Below are positions 1 through 6,244 of a DNA stretch of 64,000 nt, piece by piece. The notes below the pieces were generated by a model that searched no databases, was not told the origin of the DNA, and worked only from the letters and a program-made list of their open reading frames with translations. Each line of letters opens with the position of its first letter. Positions within the stretch are counted from its first letter, which is position 1. The position numbers were made by a program, and so were the translations under genes. Source of the stretch: a virus; the IMG/VR virus record IMGVR_UViG_3300033004_000001, positions 1-64,000 of that record. One strand, written 5' to 3'.

Positions 1-88
1 ACGTTACGAAGCATAATCCCTTGTAATAACGAAACGAAGAGATCTTACTTAAACCTGCGCTAGCAGGATTTACATTATTAGTTGCCAT
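1..88 (-). CDS. Partial minus-strand ORF cut by the left window edge (N-terminus of unknown protein)
   Basis: Reading the minus strand from an ATG at 88-86 gives an open frame of 29 codons that runs off the window without a stop; it begins MATNNVNPAS. Its codons include GCA, AGC, TCG, TTC and ACG and are richer in G and C than most genes here, resembling the capsid gene. A strong apparent hairpin in the DNA (54-58 with 63-67) falls inside it. If real, it is the first gene of a leftward block divergent from the plus-strand genes, and 89-246 would be its leader and promoter region. I recognise no family. Only 29 codons are visible, so this could be a chance frame. Confidence 0.45.
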   Translation of the reverse strand, partial: MATNNVNPASAGLSKISSFRYYKGLCFVT

Positions 89-246
89 AATCTTGAAATT
101 TTAGTGTAACATTTGAACCGGAGTACTACCTCCGCGGATGCGGATCGGGGTGGTTTGAATAGGGTACTTTGAGTTTATGTAAATATTTTATGAAAAAATT
201 TGTAACAAAAAAATTTTTATAACGTTGTATATAGAAATTAACATTT
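89..246. promoter_or_regulatory. Divergent intergenic control region
   Basis: This stretch lies between the probable leftward ORF ending at 88 and the rightward small ORF starting at 247. Positions 112-160 are clearly more G+C-rich than the surroundings and can form hairpins (119-123 with 130-134; 132-135 with 140-143; AACC 116-119 with GGTT 152-155). The right part is A/T-rich and contains promoter-like sequence. No tRNA cloverleaf could be built from the TTTGAACC / GGTTTGAA sequences. It may be a structured 5' leader of the leftward gene, but this is inference. Confidence 0.35.
201..233 (+). promoter_or_regulatory. Promoter-like motif P1 (TGTAAC-N20-GTATATA)
   Basis: TGTAAC at 201-206 is followed after 20 bases by GTATATA at 227-233, just upstream of the small ORF at 247. 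The same two boxes occur at 417, 821 and 11337 with spacers of 18, 18 and 17. The longer spacer here makes this the weakest copy. A Bacteroides-type reading (TTTG at 199-202, TAACGTTG at 220-227) is also possible. Confidence 0.35.
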
Positions 247-384
247 ATGAAAAGAAAATCAAAACATAGGAGGTGTGACAAAAAAAGAAGAGACATTCCT
301 TCTAAAGATGATAAAGAAGGTAATATACAATGGCATAGTAGAGGAGAAGCAATTAGACGAAAAGCTATAGTCTACACAGAATAA
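247..384 (+). CDS. Small basic protein, 45 residues, unknown
   Basis: ATG at 247, TAA at 382-384. The product starts MKRKSKHRRCDKKRRD and is very rich in Lys and Arg in its first 16 residues, with a more neutral tail ending AIRRKAIVYTE. Such charge suggests nucleic-acid binding, but no domain is recognised. It is preceded by promoter-like motif P1 and followed by the palindrome GTTACATTTATGTAAC (407-422), which overlaps the next promoter-like motif. It is the only ORF of more than about 40 codons in the first 955 bases on the plus strand. Confidence 0.5.
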   Translation: MKRKSKHRRCDKKRRDIPSKDDKEGNIQWHSRGEAIRRKAIVYTE

Positions 385-416
385 ATTAAAGATAATTTAA
401 ATTTTTGTTACATTTA

Positions 417-445
417 TGTAACCTTTTTATAACCATTTCAGTATA
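417..445 (+). promoter_or_regulatory. Promoter-like motif P2 (TGTAAC-N18-GTATA)
   Basis: TGTAAC at 417-422, an 18-base spacer, then GTATA at 441-445. It lies in non-coding DNA directly upstream of a predicted structured RNA. The upstream box is the right half of the perfect inverted repeat GTTACATTTATGTAAC (407-422), which is followed by a short T run and could alternatively end transcription from the preceding small ORF. Confidence 0.5.
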
Positions 446-451
446 GTATTT

Positions 452-781
452 CGATGATCACTGGTAAATGTCAGTGAACCACCCACGAGGACAGACATGT
501 AAGTAGTGGGTCAGAAGTCGGATTATAATAATACAATATAGTATTATATGTTTTCTCCGATATCATCAAAAAGGATAGATATAAGATTTAGGCTCTATCA
601 CCGTTAAGGTAAATGTAGAAAGAATAGAGATACAGCTAAGCCGACTAAATTGAAAGTCTAATTCACAACAGTTAGAAAAATAAAGGGTGTATTATGTTTA
701 ATAGTTAAATATCAAATATATGATAGTCTTATTTTTATAAGCTAAGATTATATATACAAATATGTAGTCTTGGCTTTTATT
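452..781 (+). ncRNA. Predicted structured non-coding RNA with its own promoter-like and terminator-like signals
   Basis: No ORF of useful length is found here, yet the sequence is rich in base pairing for such AT-rich DNA. Helices seen: TCACTG 458-463 with CAGTGA 472-477; ACCCAC 481-486 with GTGGGT 506-511; long-range AGTCGG 516-521 with CCGACT 641-646; ATAATAC 528-534 with GTATTAT 541-547; TTAG 588-591 with CTAA 636-639 enclosing CTCTAT 593-598 with ATAGAG 624-629. Motif P2 ends 6 bases before the start and a 12-bp hairpin followed by a T-rich tract closes it (739-781). Exact ends are inferred. It matches no RNA family I can name: tmRNA, RNase P, 6S and group I intron signatures were looked for without a convincing fit. 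Confidence 0.5.
739..781 (+). terminator. Probable Rho-independent terminator of the structured RNA
   Basis: AAGCTAAGATTA at 739-750 pairs over 12 positions (two G-U pairs) with TAGTCTTGGCTT at 765-776, and is followed by TTATTATGTTT. The next promoter-like motif starts 40 bases downstream, so the unit appears isolated from the following operon. Confidence 0.45.
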
Positions 782-820
782 ATGTTTAGTAATATTTATT
801 ATGTAATTTATATAACTTTA

Positions 821-850
821 TGTAACCTTATTATTATTCATATCGTATAA
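821..850 (+). promoter_or_regulatory. Promoter-like motif P3 (TGTAAC-N18-GTATAA)
   Basis: TGTAAC at 821-826, 18-base spacer, GTATAA at 845-850, in non-coding DNA about 105 bases before the first gene of the long plus-strand block. It shares TCGTATAA/CTCGTATAA context with the copy at 11337-11365. It is the best candidate promoter for the run of small genes from 956 onward. Confidence 0.5.
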
Positions 851-879
851 GATTATAAGATTAAAGAGAGAAGGTGGAT

Positions 880-949
880 ATGTCCAAAGTTTTTAAATGA
901 TGTATTTAAAGATGAACATAATTGGATAAGTTCTTATTATGATATATAA
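880..949 (+). pseudogene. Micro-ORF interrupted by an apparent +1 frameshift
   Basis: An ATG at 880, preceded by the Shine-Dalgarno-like AGAAGGTGG, opens MSKVFK and stops at once (TGA 898-900). The +1 frame continues from the homopolymer run GTTTTTAAA as LNDVFKDEHNWISSYYDI up to TAA at 947-949, a protein-like sequence with no start codon of its own. One base fewer in the run would give a clean 22-codon gene. It may be a broken leader peptide, a programmed frameshift, a sequencing error, or chance. Confidence 0.25.
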
Positions 950-955
950 GATATT

Positions 956-1285
956 ATGTTAATAGAGTATATAAAAATAGATAATGCCTTTAAATTACCT
1001 AGTAAAAGTGGTTACGGAGGTTTTCCTACTACGTGTATGGAATGTGGAGCATATCTAAATAAAAATTCAGATTTAGATTATGGTAAAGATTGGACAGCAA
1101 CTTATACATGTGAAAAGTGTGAGTCTAAATTTGCTTATCAACCTAGTGATATGGGACAGTCTTTACCTTGGATTGTAAAGTATGATAATAAAAATGAAAT
1201 ATTTAATAAAGATCTTTGGGATAAACTTAGAAAGAATTTTTCTAAAGTTTATAAACATAAAGGAAATAAAGTAACATCAGAATGA
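956..1285 (+). CDS. Small zinc-ribbon-like protein
   Basis: A 109-residue protein with two CxxC knuckles, CMEC near residue 27 and CEKC near residue 52, spaced like a zinc ribbon; the tail is basic (KNFSKVYKHKGNKV). This suggests metal-stabilised nucleic-acid or protein binding, not a known enzyme. It is the first substantial gene after promoter-like motif P3, and its stop overlaps the ATG of the next small gene (ATGA), a sign of translational coupling. No family is recognised beyond the zinc-ribbon pattern. Confidence 0.7.
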   Translation: MLIEYIKIDNAFKLPSKSGYGGFPTTCMECGAYLNKNSDLDYGKDWTATYTCEKCESKFAYQPSDMGQSLPWIVKYDNKNEIFNKDLWDKLRKNFSKVYKHKGNKVTSE

Positions 1286-1458
1286 CTATAGATGAATATT
1301 ATTTAAGTATCAAGTATAATTATAGTATATTTGATATAGAAATGAAGATGTATGAATATATTACAGTTAATCTTAAGATAGATGATGATAAACAGATTAA
1401 TAAGATTATTGAAGATATAGTTACTAAATATGATAAGGATGATGACAGAGAAGAATAA
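1282..1458 (+). CDS. Small acidic protein, 58 residues, unknown
   Basis: ATG at 1282 overlaps the stop of the preceding gene in an ATGA junction, and the frame is open to TAA at 1456-1458, filling what would otherwise be a 144-base gap. The product is acidic and Lys/Asp/Ile-rich (tail YDKDDDREE). Its 3' end overlaps the start of the next gene by 29 bases. The tight overlaps at both ends are the main support for it. No domain is recognised. Confidence 0.6.
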   Translation: MTIDEYYLSIKYNYSIFDIEMKMYEYITVNLKIDDDKQINKIIEDIVTKYDKDDDREE

Positions 1459-1864
1459 AGAAAATGAAATTATTGAAGTCTCTGAAGATGTAGATAACAT
1501 ACAAGAGTTTATAGAACAGAATATGACAGATGATCCTATATTTGAAAAGATATTAATTGAAAGTGAAGTTAAACCTAAAGCTATGCCTAGTTGTTTAACT
1601 ATGGGTGAATTTATAGATAAAAAGATACTTGAAAGTTATGAAAATAATGATAGTAGAATATTTGAAATAGATCAATTAATAGATGAATTAACTCAAGAAA
1701 GAGATAGTATTCTCGAAAAATTTAGAATAGAATATGGAAAGAAGTATCTCCCTAATTATCGTAGAGAGTTAAGAAAATGGTATTTTAGAAATCATAAACA
1801 AGTTATAGGTAATGGATTAAGTAGAGAAGAAAGACCTGAAGGTTATGAAGAATATAGTGAATAA
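1430..1864 (+). CDS. Hypothetical acidic helical protein
   Basis: A 144-residue product, strongly acidic in its first half (SEDVDNIQEFIEQ) with a charged helical middle (IDQLIDELTQERDSILEKF) and a basic C-terminal part. Three in-frame ATGs (1430, 1439, 1442) are possible; the last two follow AAGGATGATG and would reduce the overlap with the upstream gene, so the true product may begin MTEKNKENE. It sits in the run of small genes before the packaging module. No family is recognised. Confidence 0.65.
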   Translation: MIRMMTEKNKENEIIEVSEDVDNIQEFIEQNMTDDPIFEKILIESEVKPKAMPSCLTMGEFIDKKILESYENNDSRIFEIDQLIDELTQERDSILEKFRIEYGKKYLPNYRRELRKWYFRNHKQVIGNGLSREERPEGYEEYSE

Positions 1865-1881
1865 ACTTAAAATTAAAGAAG

Positions 1882-2064
1882 ATGTCAAGAATAATTAAGA
1901 TTAGAGATAATGGAGATATAGTTCATATAAGAGTTGAAAGAATTAAACCAGTATATAGAACTAGACATATATATGTTGAAAGTGAGAATATATGTGATGA
2001 ATGTGATCGTAGATATAATTGTCCATTTAAGAAATTAGTTGATAAATTAGATAATTGTTTTTAA
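1882..2064 (+). CDS. Small Cys-rich basic protein, 60 residues
   Basis: The product has three clustered cysteines, CDECDRRYNC near residues 38-47, with a further Cys next to the end (CF). This resembles a small metal-binding knuckle. The N-terminal half is a basic beta-like segment (IIKIRDNGDIVHIRVERI). It is separated by 17 bases from the upstream gene and 4 from the next, as expected for one operon. Function unknown. Confidence 0.6.
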   Translation: MSRIIKIRDNGDIVHIRVERIKPVYRTRHIYVESENICDECDRRYNCPFKKLVDKLDNCF

Positions 2065-2068
2065 GAAT

Positions 2069-2530
2069 ATGAGAGTAAAAGTAATTAAAGAGATTAAAGG
2101 ATTAGTTCCTGGAGATATATTGTATTATAATGATAAGACTGATATGTATGAGATTACTAAAACAGATTATGATGTTAGTGATAGCGGTCAATCAGTAAAA
2201 TCTGTTAAAGTTGTTATCAGTTCTTATGTAGCAGAAGGAAGTAAAGACTATTTTGTCTTTGTAGATGATGATAATAATGATATAGAAATTAATAAAATTT
2301 ATTGGGATGACATTCCACAATCTAAAAAATTGGAAACTCCAAAGAATGAACAAGTTAAATCAGAAGCTAAGGACACAGACTCTAAGGATTCTGAGATTAA
2401 TAAACTACAGGAACAAGTTAAGGAGTTGGAGGAGAAGTTGGAAGATATTAAAAGAAGTAAAAAGTCTATAGAATTTAATAGTCCATTTTGGGTTACTAAT
2501 TTTCCAACAAGTAGATATTGGTTATTTTAA
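2069..2530 (+). CDS. Hypothetical protein with C-terminal coiled coil
   Basis: The 153-residue protein has an N-terminal part (about residues 1-85) that looks like a small beta-barrel: VIKEIKGLVPGDILYYN followed by alternating hydrophobic strands. A charged linker follows, then a heptad-like coiled coil (INKLQEQVKELEEKLEDIKR). The end is aromatic (SPFWVTNFPTSRYWLF), unusual for a soluble tail and possibly a docking peptide. It lies 12 bases before the next gene. No known family is identified. Confidence 0.65.
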   Translation: MRVKVIKEIKGLVPGDILYYNDKTDMYEITKTDYDVSDSGQSVKSVKVVISSYVAEGSKDYFVFVDDDNNDIEINKIYWDDIPQSKKLETPKNEQVKSEAKDTDSKDSEINKLQEQVKELEEKLEDIKRSKKSIEFNSPFWVTNFPTSRYWLF

Positions 2531-2542
2531 TAATATAATATA

Positions 2543-2914
2543 ATGGAAGAATTAAAAGGACAAGGAGTTAGTGAAACTCCTCAAGATAAAGAACAAGATG
2601 TCAAACATTATGATTTTGGTCATCTGGTATTAAATTGTGGTAGATGTAATAGTAAGTATATTATAGAAGAAGATGTACCAGGTAATCAAGCTAGACAGAT
2701 AGTATTAGCTCCTACTAGTACTTCAGGAATAATGTTAGAATGTAAAGATTGTAAGAATAGAATGAGTTTATTTTTTATTGAATCTACTAAGAAAAAAGAT
2801 GAAACTACAGGACCAATTACAGATAATATTGAAAAACCTACTGAAGAAGTTAAAGAAGGAAGTAAAGATGAATCAGTTTCAGAAGAAGGTTCAGTTGAGG
2901 AATCAGCTGTATAG
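2543..2914 (+). CDS. Zinc-ribbon-like acidic-tailed protein
   Basis: This 123-residue protein has the knuckles CGRC (near residue 33) and CKDC (near residue 68) flanking a beta-rich stretch, the pattern of a zinc ribbon. The last 35 residues are Glu/Lys/Ser-rich and disordered (EEVKEGSKDESVSEEGS). Together with the 956 and 1882 genes it makes three small Cys-knuckle proteins in one operon, suggesting transcription- or nucleic-acid-related accessory roles. The 3' end overlaps the next gene out of frame. Confidence 0.65.
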   Translation: MEELKGQGVSETPQDKEQDVKHYDFGHLVLNCGRCNSKYIIEEDVPGNQARQIVLAPTSTSGIMLECKDCKNRMSLFFIESTKKKDETTGPITDNIEKPTEEVKEGSKDESVSEEGSVEESAV

Positions 2915-3227
2915 TGAGTATAGTAAGTTATTAAAGAGTTTATTAGGATTAACGGATAAACAAGTTCTTGTATTGTCTAAGTTATTTGAACTATCTGATA
3001 CTACTCCACTTCTTACATCTCTATTATGTAAGAATAATAGACGAGAGATTATGGAATCATGTTCTATAAATGAATGTAATCTTTCTACTTATTTAACTTT
3101 ATTTAAAGATAAAGAGTTATTAGTTTGGGATGGTAGTAGATGGATTATCTTTGATAAGATTAAACCTTATATAGTTAATAATCGATTACAAGTTACTTTT
3201 AAAATTGGATTAGATGATAGTATATAA
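2868..3227 (+). CDS. Winged-helix-like small protein, possible transcription regulator
   Basis: From ATG 2868 the product has 119 residues. I chose this start because the longer version from 2778 would be almost wholly overlapped by the upstream gene and starts with an unnatural Lys/Leu run. The core (LLGLTDKQVLVLSKLF, then NRREIMESCSINECNLSTYLTLFKDKELLVWDGSRWII) has the helix-helix-helix-wing layout of winged helix-turn-helix proteins, with the recognition helix near SINECNLSTYLTLF. DNA binding is an inference from this pattern. Confidence 0.55.
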   Translation: MNQFQKKVQLRNQLYSEYSKLLKSLLGLTDKQVLVLSKLFELSDTTPLLTSLLCKNNRREIMESCSINECNLSTYLTLFKDKELLVWDGSRWIIFDKIKPYIVNNRLQVTFKIGLDDSI

Positions 3228-3396
3228 AAGAATAATACTAGAGACAGTTAATATTAAAGATAAAGAACATAAGATTAGTGATGTTGATTATACTAAGAAG
3301 ATATGGTTGTTTGGATGGTTAGTGTATAGTCATACTTGTACTAGTAAGCAGAATGATGTAGAGAATAAGAATAAGATGGGATTTAAACATAAATAA
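3214..3396 (+). CDS. Small hypothetical protein, 60 residues
   Basis: The frame overlaps the preceding gene by 14 bases and ends 1 base before the next ATG, a spacing typical of coupled genes. The product has one short hydrophobic segment (KIWLFGWLVYSHTC), too short and polar for a confident membrane span, and a basic Asn/Lys-rich tail. No family is recognised. Confidence 0.5.
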   Translation: MIVYKRIILETVNIKDKEHKISDVDYTKKIWLFGWLVYSHTCTSKQNDVENKNKMGFKHK

Positions 3397-3397
3397 T

Positions 3398-3637
3398 ATG
3401 GAGGAGATAATTAAAGAACTGTCTTTGAAATATAATAAAGATAAGAGGGTGATCAAACTAATATGTGAGCACCCTTTACTATTTACAGCACATCATATCA
3501 AAGATCCAAATGATAATAGACCTATTATGATTCCATACTTTGCTAAGTTTGTTTTTAAGTTTGGTAAGACTTTAGAAGGTAAAAAACTTAATGTAGAGAA
3601 ACTTTTATCTAAGAGATCCATAGCTAAGAAGCAGTAA
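3398..3637 (+). CDS. Small conserved-looking protein upstream of the terminase genes
   Basis: A 79-residue basic protein. Its shape (MEEIIKELSLKYNKDKRVIKLICEHPLLFTAHHIKD, then RPIMIPYFAKFVFKF) resembles small proteins often placed just before terminase genes in phages of Bacteroidetes; this is recollection, not a search result. It ends 31 bases before the next gene. The gap contains the inverted repeat AACGTAACGTT. Function unknown. Confidence 0.6.
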   Translation: MEEIIKELSLKYNKDKRVIKLICEHPLLFTAHHIKDPNDNRPIMIPYFAKFVFKFGKTLEGKKLNVEKLLSKRSIAKKQ

Positions 3638-3668
3638 CTTATTTAATAATATAACGTAACGTTCATTT

Positions 3669-4241
3669 ATGAAACTATTTGATATACTTGATGGAAAAGT
3701 AATTCTTAATGCTGAGGAACTTGCTCTTCCATCATTTAAAAAAATATATGAATCTGATAAGTCAAAAGATAAACAGAATTCATTTAATAATATATCTTAT
3801 ATTATATTTATGTATAAATGGGATTCTCCATACGCATCATTTACAGATAAAGATATAAGAGATAAAGTTATTAAGCAGGATATATTTGGTGATGAAAATT
3901 ATCAATTAGATGATTTAACTAAACAAGCTGTTGAAAGATATCAAGATTTTCAACATACTTTTTCATTACAATTCTTAGAACAGAATATGGAGGGAGCTAA
4001 GAAGTTAATGGATTTTTACAAAAGAGTTAATTGGGATGATGTAGATAAATCTGGAAAACCTATCTATTCATCTAGAGATTTGGCAGCTAACTTAGAGAAG
4101 GCTGGAGGTATATTAAAGTCTTTACATTCTCTTAGAGAACAAGTTCGTAGAGAGGAATTAGAAGTCAATAGAGTTAAAGGTGGAACTCAAGTTGATTTAT
4201 ATGAAGATGCTCATTCATTTAAAACATTTGAACAGAATTAA
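3669..4241 (+). CDS. Possible terminase small subunit or packaging accessory protein
   Basis: A 190-residue mostly helical protein immediately upstream of the large terminase; its stop overlaps the TerL ATG (TAATG). Position and helical content (LEQNMEGAKKLMDFYKRVNW; AGGILKSLHSLREQVRREE) fit a small terminase subunit, but no helix-turn-helix motif is clear, so the role rests on context. The C-terminal half repeats short charged helices that could oligomerise. Confidence 0.5.
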   Translation: MKLFDILDGKVILNAEELALPSFKKIYESDKSKDKQNSFNNISYIIFMYKWDSPYASFTDKDIRDKVIKQDIFGDENYQLDDLTKQAVERYQDFQHTFSLQFLEQNMEGAKKLMDFYKRVNWDDVDKSGKPIYSSRDLAANLEKAGGILKSLHSLREQVRREELEVNRVKGGTQVDLYEDAHSFKTFEQN

Positions 4242-6238
4242 TGATTAAGAATACAGATAAGTTTAGACAAGCCGCTTTACATTTTCAAAAATATGGATAC
4301 TATACATCATCTCCACGAGGAACGACAGGATATAAAGAGTACTGGGATGAAGAAACTAGGCGCTGTTTGTTTGGGTGGACTGCTGACGATAGTGATTTTA
4401 TTTCTGGCTACAATTACTTTTATCTTAACTTTTCCCCAATACTTATTGTTTCGGAAAGAGAGATTAAATTAGGTGATCAAGTTAAAAAGGTAGTAGATAG
4501 GAAAAGAGATTTTCCTAGATTCTATGATACTGATTATCATTATTTTAATTATATAGAAGAGGCTGAAAGAACTGGAAAGCATGCTGTAGTTATTAAAAGA
4601 AGACGTGCAGGATATTCATATAAGGCTGCCAGTATGTTATGTAGAAACTTCTATCTAATACCACAGTCTAAATCTTATGCAATTGCTTCTGAGAATGAAT
4701 ATCTTACTAAGGATGGATTATTAACTAAGGCTTGGGATTTAATGTCTTGGATAGATGCTAATACAGCATGGACTAAGAAGAGACAAAAGGTTGATACTAA
4801 GATGCATAAGAGAGCATCTTATGTAGTTAATAGTGAAGGTACTATGATAGAGACAGGGATTATGTCTGAGATCATAGGAGTTACTTTAAAGAATGATATT
4901 CAAAAAGCTAGAGGTAAAGCTGCAAAGTTAATCTTATGGGAGGAAGGTGGTAAGTTTCCAGGACTAAGAGAAGCTTGGCAGATAGCTAGACCATCAGTTG
5001 AACAAGGATCAAATGTGTTTGGATTGATGATAGCTTATGGTACTGGTGGTACTAATGAAGCTGACTATACTGGACTAAAAGATTTGTTCTATGAACCAGA
5101 TGGATATAATGTATTATCAGTAGAGAATATATGGGATGAAGGAGCCAGTAAAAGATGTGGATTCTTTGTTCCAGAGTATGCTAATATGGAAGGTTATGAT
5201 GATCAAGGTAGACCTTTCATGGATTCTGATGGTAATACTCTTAGTAAAATTGCTATAGAGTATGCATTAAAAGAACGTCAGAAGATTATAGATAATGCTA
5301 CTGATAGATCTGCAATTGATAGATATATAGCTGAACATCCATTTAATCCAATGGAAGCCACTCTTCAATTGAGTGGTAATATATTTCCTAAGAAAGATTT
5401 AATTAGACATCTAGCTTATATAAGAAATAATGATCATGTTAGAAATCTTAAGCAAGTTGGAGAATTATATTTTGATGAAGCTGGATTATTAAAATGGAGA
5501 CAATCTAAAGATCTTAAAGATTTAACTAAGTATAAATTAGAAAAGACAGAAAGTAGAGATGGAGCTATAGTTATATGGGAACATCCAATGGATAATCCTC
5601 CATATGGTTTATATATAGCAGCTTGTGATCCATATGATCATGATAAATCTGGAACTGACTCTTTAGGATCAGTATTTATATATAAAAGATTTCAAACATT
5701 TGAATATTCATATGATACTATAGTTGCTGAATATACTGGTAGACCAGATACTTCTGAGGAGTTTTATGAAATAGTTAGAAAGTTGTTATTATATTATCAT
5801 GCTACTGTTTTATATGAAAATCAGAATCCTGGATTAAGTGTATACTTTAAGAATAAACATCTTGAATATTTATTAGCTGATCAACCTGGAATTATATCAA
5901 AGATAATTAAAGATAGTAAAGTTGCTAGAGTTAAAGGAACTCATATGGTAACTGCTCTAAAAGATTGGGCAGAAGGAAGATATAGAGATTGGTTAGTAGA
6001 AGAGTATGAACCTGGCAAAAAGAACTTAACTAAGATATTTTCAGAACCATTACTAGAAGAAACTATTGCTTACAATGATAAAGGGAACTTTGATAGAGTG
6101 ATGGCAATGTTTGTATTAATGATATATAAAGAAGAATTACATGATTTACATGTAAAGAAAAAAGAAGAAGTAGAAAAAATTAATTTACTATTTGAATTCC
6201 CATTATTTGGTAAAGTGGAATTTGAAAGTTTTAAATAA
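4241..6238 (+). CDS. terL: Terminase large subunit (DNA-packaging ATPase/nuclease)
   Basis: At 665 residues it has the two-domain TerL layout. The ATPase has a degenerate Walker A, RRRAGYS at about 120-126 (preceded by the strand HAVVIK), and a Walker B with catalytic acids, KLILWEEGGKF near 229-239. The RNase H-like nuclease has acidic residues at ACDPYDHDKSGTDS (first Asp about 463), LYENQNPG and the C-terminal GNFDRVMAMF. Atypical Walker A motifs are usual in crAss-like TerL. The protein docks on the portal encoded 6 bases downstream and cuts and pumps concatemeric DNA into the prohead. No frameshift is seen. Confidence 0.92.
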   Translation: MIKNTDKFRQAALHFQKYGYYTSSPRGTTGYKEYWDEETRRCLFGWTADDSDFISGYNYFYLNFSPILIVSEREIKLGDQVKKVVDRKRDFPRFYDTDYHYFNYIEEAERTGKHAVVIKRRRAGYSYKAASMLCRNFYLIPQSKSYAIASENEYLTKDGLLTKAWDLMSWIDANTAWTKKRQKVDTKMHKRASYVVNSEGTMIETGIMSEIIGVTLKNDIQKARGKAAKLILWEEGGKFPGLREAWQIARPSVEQGSNVFGLMIAYGTGGTNEADYTGLKDLFYEPDGYNVLSVENIWDEGASKRCGFFVPEYANMEGYDDQGRPFMDSDGNTLSKIAIEYALKERQKIIDNATDRSAIDRYIAEHPFNPMEATLQLSGNIFPKKDLIRHLAYIRNNDHVRNLKQVGELYFDEAGLLKWRQSKDLKDLTKYKLEKTESRDGAIVIWEHPMDNPPYGLYIAACDPYDHDKSGTDSLGSVFIYKRFQTFEYSYDTIVAEYTGRPDTSEEFYEIVRKLLLYYHATVLYENQNPGLSVYFKNKHLEYLLADQPGIISKIIKDSKVARVKGTHMVTALKDWAEGRYRDWLVEEYEPGKKNLTKIFSEPLLEETIAYNDKGNFDRVMAMFVLMIYKEELHDLHVKKKEEVEKINLLFEFPLFGKVEFESFK

Positions 6239-6244
6239 AAAGGA

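Noticed and set aside
89-180. A tRNA gene around TTTGAACC ... GGTTTGAA
   Set aside because: No acceptor stem, anticodon arm or 5-bp T stem could be built on either strand; the TTCAAAT-like loop has no pairing flanks.
452-660. A group I intron core in the structured RNA
   Set aside because: GACTAAAT at 643-650 resembles the R element, but no matching S element or P8 spacing follows, no P/Q elements pair with it, and no split gene flanks it.
1303-1500. Minus-strand ORF of 65 codons
   Set aside because: It lies wholly over plus-strand genes, has a Ser/Ile/Phe-rich AT-shadow composition, and no matching signals.
2778-2867. Upstream start of the winged-helix gene at 2778
   Set aside because: This extension overlaps the upstream gene almost wholly and encodes an unnatural Lys/Leu run; the ATG at 2868 is preferred.
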